64,000 bases of DNA from Flavicella sp. (GTDB taxonomy: Bacteria; Bacteroidota; Bacteroidia; Flavobacteriales; Flavobacteriaceae). Made by a program: the position numbers and the translations under genes. The DNA is taken from the NCBI RefSeq assembly GCF_029238425.1, contig NZ_JAQWGB010000190.1:1-64000 (forward strand), written 5' to 3'. The notes beneath the pieces were generated by a model, which was not told the DNA's origin, ran no database searches, and saw only the letters and a list, made by a program, of their open reading frames with translations. Positions 19,707-28,567 of the stretch are shown here, piece by piece. Numbering within the stretch: position 1 is the stretch's first letter; each line of letters begins with the position of its first letter.

Positions 19707-20072
19707 TTAGAATGGTAAATCATCTGGTTCGTTGCTGCTTGCAGCAGGTGCACTTGTTGTTTCAAAAGAGTTCCCTCCAGCAGGAGCTCCAGCCGCTTGG
19801 GCAGCTTCAATTCTCCACCCTTGGATAGAGTTGAAATACTTTGTTTCTCCTTGTGGATTCACCCACTCTCTTCCTCTTAAGTTGATTGATACAGTAACAT
19901 CTTGTCCTTCCTTATAGTTGTTAAGTAAATCACATTTATCTTGAACGAATTCAATCAAAATAGATTGTGGATATTGTTCTTCCGTAGTAACAACTAATTC
20001 ACGTTTTCTGAATCCATTACTTCCGAATGTTTGCTCTGCATTGATCAATTTAACCTTTCCTGTTACTTGCAT
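19707..20072 (-). CDS. DUF3127 domain-containing (SSB-like) protein
   Basis: VTGKVKLINAEQTFGSNGFRKRELVVTTEEQYPQSILIEFVQDKCDLLNNYKEGQDVTVSINLRGREW...EPDDLPF. Confidence 0.92.
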   Translation of the reverse strand: MQVTGKVKLINAEQTFGSNGFRKRELVVTTEEQYPQSILIEFVQDKCDLLNNYKEGQDVTVSINLRGREWVNPQGETKYFNSIQGWRIEAAQAAGAPAGGNSFETTSAPAASSNEPDDLPF

Positions 20073-20192
20073 TTCTTTATTAATTAAATTAGTTTTTTTT
20101 CGATGAGACCCTTTTTAAAGGGAGCAATACAAATTTATAATTTTTTATCGTTTTAATAATGTTTTTTCACGATTGTATTGTTAGAACTTATC

Positions 20193-20250
20193 AACAGTAT
20201 TGTGTCAATTTTGAATCCAAAACCAAATTATGGCACAATATTGTTTTTTT
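20193..20250 (+). promoter_or_regulatory. Imperfect hairpin followed by a long T-run in the leader of the sensor kinase gene
   Basis: AACAGTATTGTGTC (20193-20206) / GGCACAATATTGTT (20232-20245), 12/14 complementary, followed by poly-T. Confidence 0.4.
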
Positions 20251-20291
20251 TTTGCGTTCTTGTTGTACACTTCTCAAATTGAGATTTTTCT

Positions 20292-21425
20292 ATGATAAAA
20301 AAATATTACAAATATATTATCGTCATTGTGTCTTTTGGTATTGTTAGCGCAATCCTTTGGAATACGTATGATTTTTCTAAAAAATTTAAAACCAACGAGC
20401 GTTCTAAAATGGAAATTTTAGCAAAGGCTTATGACCGTTTTGGTTCAGATGATTTGGATCAAGATTTTTCTCTGGAGGCAAAAATTATAGAGAGTAATCA
20501 TAATATTCCTATGATTGTTACCAATGAATTAGATTCTATTATTATGAATAGGAATTTAGATTCCATCAAAATTTTAGACAAGCAATATTTGTACGATCAA
20601 TTGAGGGTAATGAAAAAAGAAAATACTCCCATAGTCATCAATTATTTGGAAAATAAAAAATACCATATTTATTATAGAGATTCTGATTTGTTAACGAGAC
20701 TGCAGTATTATCCTTTGCTGCTTGTGTTGATATTATTGTTGTTTTCAGGTATTATCTATTTGGTTTTTAAGTCAAATAAAATAGCAGAACAGAATAAATT
20801 GTGGACAGGTATGGCCAAAGAAACGGCGCATCAAATAGGAACACCTTTGTCTTCATTAATGGGTTGGGTAGAGCTCATGAGATTGGATAATTCAGTTCCT
20901 CTGATTGTTCCAGAAATTGAAAAAGATGTCCTTAGATTGAGTGTTATTGCAGATCGTTTTTCAAAGATTGGATCTATTCCAGAAAAAGAACCTTTGGATG
21001 TGCTACCTATATTAGAGAAAACACTAGCTTATTTTAAGTCAAGAAGTTCTAAGAATATATCTTTTGCTTTTGAAACTCAAGAGTCGGAAGTAATTGTAAA
21101 TATCAACGAACAATTGTTTACTTGGGTTTTAGAAAACCTAATTAAGAATGCGATAGATGCAATGGCTGGTAAGGGAGCTTTGGCTATTTGTTTAAAAAGG
21201 GAGTCAAATAAAATGGTAATCACAGCACAAGATACGGGAAAGGGAATCGCAAAAAATCAATTCAAAAAAATATTTACACCGGGATTCACTACCAAAAAAA
21301 GAGGTTGGGGACTAGGGTTGTCTTTGTCTAAACGAATTGTAGAAGATTACCACGCTGGAAGGATATTTGTAAAAAAATCGGAAACAAACGTGGGAACTAC
21401 TTTTGAAGTTCAAATACCTCTTTAA
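20292..21425 (+). CDS. Sensor histidine kinase
   Basis: WTGMAKETAHQIGTPLSSLMGWVELMR H-box; NLIKNAIDAM; DTGKGIAKNQFKKIFTPGFTTKKRGWGLGLSLSKRIVEDYH. Confidence 0.94.
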   Translation: MIKKYYKYIIVIVSFGIVSAILWNTYDFSKKFKTNERSKMEILAKAYDRFGSDDLDQDFSLEAKIIESNHNIPMIVTNELDSIIMNRNLDSIKILDKQYLYDQLRVMKKENTPIVINYLENKKYHIYYRDSDLLTRLQYYPLLLVLILLLFSGIIYLVFKSNKIAEQNKLWTGMAKETAHQIGTPLSSLMGWVELMRLDNSVPLIVPEIEKDVLRLSVIADRFSKIGSIPEKEPLDVLPILEKTLAYFKSRSSKNISFAFETQESEVIVNINEQLFTWVLENLIKNAIDAMAGKGALAICLKRESNKMVITAQDTGKGIAKNQFKKIFTPGFTTKKRGWGLGLSLSKRIVEDYHAGRIFVKKSETNVGTTFEVQIPL

Positions 21426-21820
21426 TTTTCTACCGCTTCAGCAATTTTGTTAGCTAGAGTAATAAATTCTTCGGAAGTCATTTTTTCTTTAGGTGCTGCA
21501 AAGTTGGCATCATTCATAGAGTTTAATGGAATCAAATGTACATGAGCATGTGGTACTTCAAGTCCGATTACCGATAGGCCAACTCTATTGCAAGGAACTA
21601 CTTTTTCTATGGCTTGGGCAATTTTACGAGCATAACTAAACAAATCAGCATACGTTTCTTCATCCAAATCGAATAATTTGTCTATAGGCTTTTTTGGAAT
21701 TACCAAAGTGTGTCCTTTAGCATTTGGATTGATGTCAAGAAATGCATAAAAAGAATCGTTTTCAGCAATTTTATAAGATGGAATTTCTTGATTGATGATT
21801 TTGGTAAAAATAGTCTCCAT
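21422..21820 (-). CDS. HIT family protein
   Basis: IFTKIINQEIPSYKIAENDSFYAFLDINPNAKGHTLVIPKKP...VPHAHVHLIPLN. Confidence 0.96.
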   Translation of the reverse strand: METIFTKIINQEIPSYKIAENDSFYAFLDINPNAKGHTLVIPKKPIDKLFDLDEETYADLFSYARKIAQAIEKVVPCNRVGLSVIGLEVPHAHVHLIPLNSMNDANFAAPKEKMTSEEFITLANKIAEAVEN

Positions 21821-21842
21821 GTTTGTTTTTTTTCAAAAGTAA

Positions 21843-21874
21843 AAAACCCTTTTCAAATAAATGAAAGGGTTTTG
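21843..21874. terminator. Hairpin terminator
   Basis: aaaaccctttt-caaataaatg-aaagggtttt. Confidence 0.6.
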
Positions 21875-21893
21875 TGTAAGTTTTATAAAAAAT

Positions 21894-21918
21894 GTACCCT
21901 GAGCTTGTCGAAGGGTAC
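21894..21918. repeat. Dispersed palindromic repeat GTACCCTGAGCTTGTCGAAGGGTAC
   Basis: 7-bp perfect arms; related copies at 24218-24275, 24985-25007 and 51657-51686. Confidence 0.75.
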
Positions 21919-21940
21919 GTTTTTGAATTATTTTAGTAAA

Positions 21941-22414
21941 CTATCTAGAAATTTCTAAAATTTCAAATTTCATAATTCCGTTAGGAACTTTTACTTCTGC
22001 AATTTCACCAACTTTCAATCCTAATAAACCTTTTCCAATAGGAGAGTTTACAGAAAGTTTTCCATTTTTAATATCTGTCTCAGAGTCTGCTACTAAAGTA
22101 TAAGTAAACTCCATTTTATTAGCAGTATTTCTTAATTTTACTACGGAGTGAATCAATATTTTTGATAAATCTAATTGAGATTCGTCTAGAATTCTAGCGT
22201 TAGCAACTACATTTTTTAATTTAGCAATTTTAAATTCTAAATGAGATTGCTCTTCTTTTGCAGCATGGTATTCAGCATTTTCACTCAAATCACCTTTGTC
22301 TCTAGCGTCAGAAATTTCTTGCGTTACTCTGGGTCTTTCAACCGATTCTAAATGCTCTAATTCGTCTTTTAATTTTTTCAATCCTTCTGGAGAGTAGTAA
22401 GATATATCACTCAT
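21941..22414 (-). CDS. greA: Transcription elongation factor GreA
   Basis: YYSPEGLKKLKDELEHLESVERPRVTQEISDARDKGDLSENAEYHAAKEEQ. Confidence 0.97.
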   Translation of the reverse strand: MSDISYYSPEGLKKLKDELEHLESVERPRVTQEISDARDKGDLSENAEYHAAKEEQSHLEFKIAKLKNVVANARILDESQLDLSKILIHSVVKLRNTANKMEFTYTLVADSETDIKNGKLSVNSPIGKGLLGLKVGEIAEVKVPNGIMKFEILEISR

Positions 22415-22529
22415 AACTTTTTCTTTTTATAAAAACAAAATCTCATTGCGACTAATAGCCAATGAGATCGTGACAAATATACAAATTATTTGTAAATTGC
22501 AGCCTAATTTTCCTAAACCCCAAGGTGAC

Positions 22530-23021
22530 ATGAAAAAATATATTTACATTCTTTTTTTGCTAATAGCATCCGTTGGATGTACGGATGAACCTTATCAGGA
22601 TCAGAATCTTATACCGAATATTGCTTTTAGTACTACGATAAATTTAAATTTACCGGAATCTCAAGAACTGTTAGTTCCAAGTGGATTTGTGGTGTATCCC
22701 AATATTGGGCATAGAGGAGTTATAGTGTATAATACTGGAATTGGAGAGCAAAGTGTTGATCAATATTTGGCTTTTGATTTGGCTTGTCCACATGTGGAAG
22801 TTTCGTCTTGCGGAACACCCATGGATATTAGTAATTTTCCTGAAATGAAAAACGCATGTACCTCAGATGGTATTTATTATAGATTTGATCTTGGGTATTC
22901 TGTGACTTATGAAAAGGATAGTGAAAACAAATCTATTCCTGTTGAGGGAGTCGTTTATGATTTACAACAATATAGGGTAGATGACCTAGGAAATAATCAA
23001 TTGAGAATTACTAACTTTTAA
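22530..23021 (+). CDS. Lipoprotein, Rieske-like beta-domain protein
   Basis: MKKYIYILFLLIASVGCTDEP lipobox; YLAFDLACPHVEVSSCG; start chosen at the internal Met. Confidence 0.65.
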   Translation: MKKYIYILFLLIASVGCTDEPYQDQNLIPNIAFSTTINLNLPESQELLVPSGFVVYPNIGHRGVIVYNTGIGEQSVDQYLAFDLACPHVEVSSCGTPMDISNFPEMKNACTSDGIYYRFDLGYSVTYEKDSENKSIPVEGVVYDLQQYRVDDLGNNQLRITNF

Positions 23022-23072
23022 AAGGTGAATAATTCAAAATAGATACTTATTTTTGCGCCAAATTTTACACAC

Positions 23073-24218
23073 ATGAAAACATACTTTTCTTCGGATTTTA
23101 AATTAGGCGTTTTAGGAGGCGGACAACTAGGTAAAATGTTGTTGGCAGAAACTCAAAAATTTGATGTGCATACTTCTATTTTAGATCCTTCAAAAGAGGC
23201 TCCTTGTGCAGCACATTGCAATGAGTTCCATGTAGGTAATTTATTAGATTATGATACGGTTTATAATTTCGGAAAAACGGTTGATGTTTTAACTATTGAG
23301 ATAGAGCATGTGAATATTGAAGCTTTGTATCAATTGGAAAAAGAAGGAGTAAAAGTATATCCGCAACCCAATGTAATTGAAGTAATTCAGCACAAGGGAA
23401 AGCAAAAGGATTTTTATGTAGAGAAAGGGATTCCTACTTCACCTCATCAAAGATTTGCGACTTTAGAGGCATTGAAACAAGCTAGTTTTGAATTTCCATT
23501 TGTTTGGAAATCTGCTCAGTTTGGCTACGATGGAACGGGCGTGAAAATAGTAAGAAGTCAGGAGGATATCAATGGCTTGGCAGATACAGAATGCATTACA
23601 GAAGAATTGATTCCTTTTAAAAATGAATTGGCAGTCATTGTTGCTAGAAATGCAAGTGGTGAGATCAAAACATATCCAGTAGTGGAAATGGAATTTCATC
23701 CAGAAGCCAATCAGGTAGAATATGTAATTTGTCCTGCACGTATTTCTGATGCTGTAGCAGCTAAAGCAAATGAAGTTGCTTTGAAGGTAGCAGAATCTTT
23801 TGAACATGTTGGTTTGTTAGCGGTAGAGATGTTTCAAACAGAAGCCGATGAAATCATTGTAAATGAGGTAGCGCCAAGAACACATAATAGCGGACATTAT
23901 AGCATTGAAGCTTCTTTAACAAATCAATTCGAACAGCATTTACGTACGGTATTAAACTTACCTTTGGGTCATACAAATAGTAAAATGGCAGGGATTATGG
24001 TAAATCTTGTCGGTGAAGAAGGTTTCTCTGGAAATGTTTTTTATGAAAATATGGAAGAGGTGCTAAAATTAGAAGGAGTTACACCGCATATTTATGGTAA
24101 AAAAGAAACACGTCCTTTTAGAAAAATGGGACATGTAACTATCGTAAACGAAGATATTACGGTTGCAAGAGAAGTTGCAGAGCAAGTAAAAAATACGATC
24201 AGAGTAATTAGTAAGTAA
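23073..24218 (+). CDS. purK: 5-(carboxyamino)imidazole ribonucleotide synthase
   Basis: KLGVLGGGQLGKMLLAETQKFDV...APRTHNSGHYSIEASLTNQFEQHLRTVLNLPLG. Confidence 0.96.
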   Translation: MKTYFSSDFKLGVLGGGQLGKMLLAETQKFDVHTSILDPSKEAPCAAHCNEFHVGNLLDYDTVYNFGKTVDVLTIEIEHVNIEALYQLEKEGVKVYPQPNVIEVIQHKGKQKDFYVEKGIPTSPHQRFATLEALKQASFEFPFVWKSAQFGYDGTGVKIVRSQEDINGLADTECITEELIPFKNELAVIVARNASGEIKTYPVVEMEFHPEANQVEYVICPARISDAVAAKANEVALKVAESFEHVGLLAVEMFQTEADEIIVNEVAPRTHNSGHYSIEASLTNQFEQHLRTVLNLPLGHTNSKMAGIMVNLVGEEGFSGNVFYENMEEVLKLEGVTPHIYGKKETRPFRKMGHVTIVNEDITVAREVAEQVKNTIRVISK

Positions 24219-24275
24219 CCGTTCGACAAGCTCAGGGTACGAGCTCAGAATATACCCTTCGACAGGATCAGGGTA
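24218..24275. repeat. Two adjacent copies of the dispersed CTTCGACA-GCTCAGGGTA repeat
   Basis: ccgttcgacaagctcagggtac and tacccttcgacaggatcagggta between purK and purE. Confidence 0.7.
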
Positions 24276-24313
24276 GTAAGATAAAATTAGATTAGAATTA
24301 AAAAAAACAAAAG

Positions 24314-24799
24314 ATGAAAGTAGCGATTATTATGGGAAGTGATTCTGATCTTCCAGTGATGCAGGATGCGATAGATGTTTTAAATGAATTTGGAATAGCC
24401 AATGAAGTTGATATCGTATCTGCACATAGAACACCTGAAAAATTAGTTGATTTTTCTAACAATGCACATAAAAGAGGTGTTTCTGTAATTATCGCAGGAG
24501 CTGGAGGGGCAGCTCATTTACCAGGTATGGTGGCTTCTATGAGTCCATTACCAGTAATTGGAGTACCTGTAAAGTCTAGAAACTCAATCGACGGATGGGA
24601 TTCAGTATTGTCTATTTTACAAATGCCAGGTGGTGTACCGGTAGCAACTGTTGCTTTAGATGGTGCAAAAAATGCTGGTATTCTGGCCGCACAAATTATT
24701 GGGGCTACTAATCCAGAGGTATTGAATACGATTATTGCGTATAAAGAAAGCCTAAAAGAAAAGGTGATTGCTGCATCAGAACGTGTGAGAAAAGCATAA
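24314..24799 (+). CDS. purE: 5-(carboxyamino)imidazole ribonucleotide mutase
   Basis: VAIIMGSDSDLPVMQDAIDVLNEFGI...VSAHRTPEKL...IIAGAGGAAHLPGMVAS. Confidence 0.97.
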   Translation: MKVAIIMGSDSDLPVMQDAIDVLNEFGIANEVDIVSAHRTPEKLVDFSNNAHKRGVSVIIAGAGGAAHLPGMVASMSPLPVIGVPVKSRNSIDGWDSVLSILQMPGGVPVATVALDGAKNAGILAAQIIGATNPEVLNTIIAYKESLKEKVIAASERVRKA

Positions 24800-24870
24800 C
24801 TATCAAAAAGAGTATAAAAAAGCGACTTTCTAAAAGGCGCTTTTTTTTTGGTTAAATTAAGCTTTAGAAA

Positions 24871-25007
24871 GTGAGACTTCAACAGGCTCAGCTTCCGGAA
24901 TACGATACCAAAGACTCTTGGTTCCTTGCTCTTGATTCTTCTTTCCTTAATACGAGACTTCGATAAGTGCAGCCTCCGGTTTTCGTACCCTGAGCTTTTC
25001 GAAGGGT
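24871..25007. repeat. Compound dispersed repeat cluster (GAGACTTC...CAGC[T/C]TCCGG x2 plus GTACCCTGAGCTTTTCGAAGGGT)
   Basis: gagacttcaacaggctcagcttccgg near 24873; gagacttcgataagtgcagcctccgg near 24954; gtaccctgagcttttcgaagggt 24985-25007. Confidence 0.65.
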
Positions 25008-25025
25008 GAAAATATTTCTGAAACA

Positions 25026-25553
25026 TTATTTAACAAATTTCATCCCATAAGTATTGGCAATAGAATCAATTTGCTGTCTACTTGGCTTGCCTTTTTTAGA
25101 AATTTGAGCAATGGTTTCAAAGAAATTTTCAAATCCACCAGGGGTGATGGTATTGATAGTAATCCCAGTAATAGTATCTATGTTTTTAAAATGATGCGGG
25201 ATTCCTTTTGGTAATTGGACTAAACTTCCTTGTGGCGCATCCATAACTTTATCACCGCAAAAGAATTTATAATGTCCTTTCAATACATAGAATAACTCAT
25301 CTTCATGACTGTGAACATGTGGAGGTGGTCCGCCCATAGGGGGTGTGTCTGTAACAATAACGGAATAAGCTCCGTCCGTAGCTTCGCTTAAAATTTTTCC
25401 AGTAATTTTCACCCCAAATACATTCCATTCTTTACCACCATCTGGCAACACAATAATTGGTTTTGAAGGAGTTTTGTGTGAATGAGAAGCTTCTTTTTTA
25501 CAAGCGATTCCCACCATAAATAGACAGGATAGTAGTATTGTTTTAATTTTCAT
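25026..25553 (-). CDS. Cupin domain lipoprotein
   Basis: MKIKTILLSCLFMVGIACKK lipobox; PPPHVHSHEDELFYVLKGHYKFFCGD. Confidence 0.87.
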   Translation of the reverse strand: MKIKTILLSCLFMVGIACKKEASHSHKTPSKPIIVLPDGGKEWNVFGVKITGKILSEATDGAYSVIVTDTPPMGGPPPHVHSHEDELFYVLKGHYKFFCGDKVMDAPQGSLVQLPKGIPHHFKNIDTITGITINTITPGGFENFFETIAQISKKGKPSRQQIDSIANTYGMKFVK

Positions 25554-26718
25554 TTTTCAATTTTTTTAGAAGGTTTAAGCTTCCAATGATAGGGCCTATT
25601 GCCAAAATTAAAAATATGAATTTCGTATGAAATGTAAGATGTAAATAGCTTAATAATTGAATACTTACTATAGTGATTGAGAATCCGATACAGTTGACAA
25701 TGGTTAAAGCCGTTCCTTTGGTATCCGGAGCTGTGTTTTTTGCTATTAAAGTAGAGAAGAGAGGAGAATCTCCAATGACAGCAAATCCCCAAATACTTAA
25801 AAAAGTTATAAATGCCGTGGAAGGAAAATCAAAAATGAAGGGAGAGATACAGCAGCAGATTCCTGAGGCGATTAAAAAATAAGTCGCCGTTTTTTTGAGT
25901 CCAAAACGTTCCGAAAGATACCCGCTTATAATACAAGAGAGACTTCCTAGGCCAATGATGATAAAAGAATAAAGAGAGACAGATAAATTATTTTGAGAAG
26001 CTTTGTTAAAGCTTTCAAGCATTAAGGGAACAAACGCCCAAAAGGCATATAATTCCCACATATGGCCAAAATATCCTATTGCAGCTTGACTAAACTTTTG
26101 ATTTTTAAAAATATCAGGTATTGTGTTGAGGTTAGGTCTGCTGTTGTTTTTTTTGAAATAAGGACCTTTTTTGATTGCGATAAGAACGATACAACCACCT
26201 ATGATTGCCAGCGTAGAGGTTGCTATAATTACATATTGCCAGGGATAGTCGCTAGTTATTAGTTTTATCAAATGAGGAAAAGCTGTTCCTAAAACAAGAG
26301 CACCCACTAGCCATCCTAAGGATTTTCCTAAGCCTTTATCAAAATAATCTGCGGCAATTTTCATTCCAATGGGATATATCCCTGCCAATGCAAATCCCGT
26401 TAAAAATCTAAAAATAAGGAGGCTGTATATATTATTATTCGGTACAAGTATACCTAGGTTAAAAGCACCACCCAATACTGCACAAAGAAAAAATATTTTA
26501 GAGGGTGAGAATTTATCACTGATTGCAAGTAGTGCAAAAATTAAAGTTCCAGAAATAAACCCTAGTTGAACAGAGGAAGTAATATAACTAAGCGTGTTTG
26601 AGCTCAAATTAAAATACGAAACCAAATCATTGATTATACTATTTCCGGCAAACCACAAAGAGGTGCATAAGAATTGTGAAATGATGATCAGAGGAAGTAT
26701 TTTCTTAGAAGTACTCAT
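25543..26718 (-). CDS. MFS transporter
   Basis: 391-aa multi-TM protein; QFLCTSLWFAGNSI, LIFRFLTGFALAGIYPIGMKIAADYF. Confidence 0.9.
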   Translation of the reverse strand: MSTSKKILPLIIISQFLCTSLWFAGNSIINDLVSYFNLSSNTLSYITSSVQLGFISGTLIFALLAISDKFSPSKIFFLCAVLGGAFNLGILVPNNNIYSLLIFRFLTGFALAGIYPIGMKIAADYFDKGLGKSLGWLVGALVLGTAFPHLIKLITSDYPWQYVIIATSTLAIIGGCIVLIAIKKGPYFKKNNSRPNLNTIPDIFKNQKFSQAAIGYFGHMWELYAFWAFVPLMLESFNKASQNNLSVSLYSFIIIGLGSLSCIISGYLSERFGLKKTATYFLIASGICCCISPFIFDFPSTAFITFLSIWGFAVIGDSPLFSTLIAKNTAPDTKGTALTIVNCIGFSITIVSIQLLSYLHLTFHTKFIFLILAIGPIIGSLNLLKKLKNEN

Positions 26719-26853
26719 AGGTTTTATTTAGGCGTTGGTCTTGAAAAGAACCAGACACTTACAAAGAAATAGAATTGAAAAGTAAATAGATAACAAATGA
26801 AGGAATAATTTTAAATCAAAATAGTAAGTTTACGTTTCTAAAAATGTAACGCA

Positions 26854-27876
26854 ATGAACACATCTTTTAATGTACCCGTAGAAGAAAGCTATAAAGCCAA
26901 AGATTCTAGATATGAAAATATGATATATAGGAGAACAGGAAATAGCGGTTTGTTATTACCAGCGCTGTCTTTAGGTTTATGGCATAACTTTAGTTTTACC
27001 GATGATTTTGAAAATGCAAGAGATATTTTGCATACTGCTTTTGATCATGGGATTACCCACTTTGATTTAGCGAATAATTATGGTCCTCCCTACGGTGGTG
27101 CTGAAACTAATTTTGGAACAATTTTCAATAAAGATTTTAAACCGTATAGAGATGAATTGATTATTTCTACGAAGGCAGGTTATGATATGTGGCCGGGGCC
27201 ATATGGGAATCATGGATCAAGAAAATATTTAATTTCAAGTTTAGACCAGAGTTTGAAAAGAATGAATTTGGAATATGTAGATATTTTTTATCATCACAGA
27301 CCTGATCCTGAAACACCTCTTGAAGAGACCATGGGGGCTCTAGATCAAATTGTAAGACAAGGTAAAGCTCTATATGTAGGTTTGTCTAATTACAAAGCAG
27401 AGGAAGCTGATAAGGCTTTTAAAATATTACAAGATTTAGGGACTCCTTGTTTGATACATCAACCGAGATATAATATGTTAGATCGTTGGGTTGAAGATGG
27501 ATTGTTGGATGTTCTCGGTGAAAATGGTGTGGGTGGAATTGCTTTTTCTCCCTTGCGTCAAGGAATGCTAACCAACAAATATTTAAATGGTTTTCCAGAA
27601 GATTCTCGAGCAATAAAAGATGGTAGGTATCTGAAAAAAGATCAAATCAATGAAACTTTAGAGAAAGTACGTAAATTAAATACCATTGCAGAGGAAAGAA
27701 ATCAAACCTTGGCTCAAATGGCCATTGCTTGGATTTTAAGAGATGAGCGTATTACTTCGGTATTGGTAGGTGCAAGTAGAAGTTCGCAATTGTTGGATAG
27801 TATAAAAGCCCTGGATACTTTAGAGTTTGATGCACAAATATTACTGAAAATAGAAGAGATTTTAAAAGGAGAATAA
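26854..27876 (+). CDS. Aldo/keto reductase (YghZ / L-glyceraldehyde 3-phosphate reductase-like)
   Basis: ITHFDLANNYGPPYGGAETNFG...STKAGYDMWPGPYGNHGSRKYLISSLDQSLKRMNLEYVDIFYHHRPDPETPLEETM. Confidence 0.93.
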   Translation: MNTSFNVPVEESYKAKDSRYENMIYRRTGNSGLLLPALSLGLWHNFSFTDDFENARDILHTAFDHGITHFDLANNYGPPYGGAETNFGTIFNKDFKPYRDELIISTKAGYDMWPGPYGNHGSRKYLISSLDQSLKRMNLEYVDIFYHHRPDPETPLEETMGALDQIVRQGKALYVGLSNYKAEEADKAFKILQDLGTPCLIHQPRYNMLDRWVEDGLLDVLGENGVGGIAFSPLRQGMLTNKYLNGFPEDSRAIKDGRYLKKDQINETLEKVRKLNTIAEERNQTLAQMAIAWILRDERITSVLVGASRSSQLLDSIKALDTLEFDAQILLKIEEILKGE

Positions 27877-27881
27877 AAAAT

Positions 27882-28499
27882 ATGAAGGTAGAAGAGGCTA
27901 TAAAAAATAGAAGAACCTTAAAAGTTTTAGCTGCGGAATTTGCAGAAGTAAAGGATATATCGACGGATGTTTCCAGAATTTTAGAAATGGGACATTCTGC
28001 TCCTTTTCACTATATAAATTCTAAAGCACAAGAAAAAGAATTGACATCTTTAGCTCCATGGAGATTTTATGTTTTGAATGGAGAGGCTTGCCGAAAAATG
28101 GCAAGTTATTTTGAGGAAAATGAAATTGCAGGTGGAAAGATCATAGATATGTTAAAGGCTGCTCAAACGTTGATTCAAGTAACTTGGACACCAGAAACTG
28201 TAGAAAATGATTCTTTGGTTTCCGAAGCTATAAATATTGAGCATATAGCAGCCACATCCGCAGCGATTCAGAATATGTTGTTAACAGCAACAAGTTTGGG
28301 TTATGAAAATTATTGGTCTAGTGGCGGAATGCTCAAAGAGGAACAGCTTTTTACATTGTTGGGGATTCCATTGGATGAAAAATTATTGGGAAGTATCTTT
28401 TTATTTGATGCTGATACAAGTGCTTTTAAAACAAAAAAAGGAGCCTTAAGAGGCAGGCAGGGTTCTATTGAAAAATGTACCAAAAAGATAAAGCTCTAA
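27882..28499 (+). CDS. Nitroreductase family protein
   Basis: VEEAIKNRRTLKV...ILEMGHSAPFHYINSKAQ...TSAAIQNMLLTATSLGYENYWSSG. Confidence 0.85.
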   Translation: MKVEEAIKNRRTLKVLAAEFAEVKDISTDVSRILEMGHSAPFHYINSKAQEKELTSLAPWRFYVLNGEACRKMASYFEENEIAGGKIIDMLKAAQTLIQVTWTPETVENDSLVSEAINIEHIAATSAAIQNMLLTATSLGYENYWSSGGMLKEEQLFTLLGIPLDEKLLGSIFLFDADTSAFKTKKGALRGRQGSIEKCTKKIKL

Positions 28500-28506
28500 A
28501 CACAAA

Positions 28507-28545
28507 AAGCACCAAATCAATTAAGATTTGGTGCTTTTTTATGAT
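28507..28545. terminator. Terminator
   Basis: agcaccaaatcaattaagatttggtgctttttt. Confidence 0.75.
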
Positions 28546-28567
28546 ATATTTTTTGCTAATATTTATA

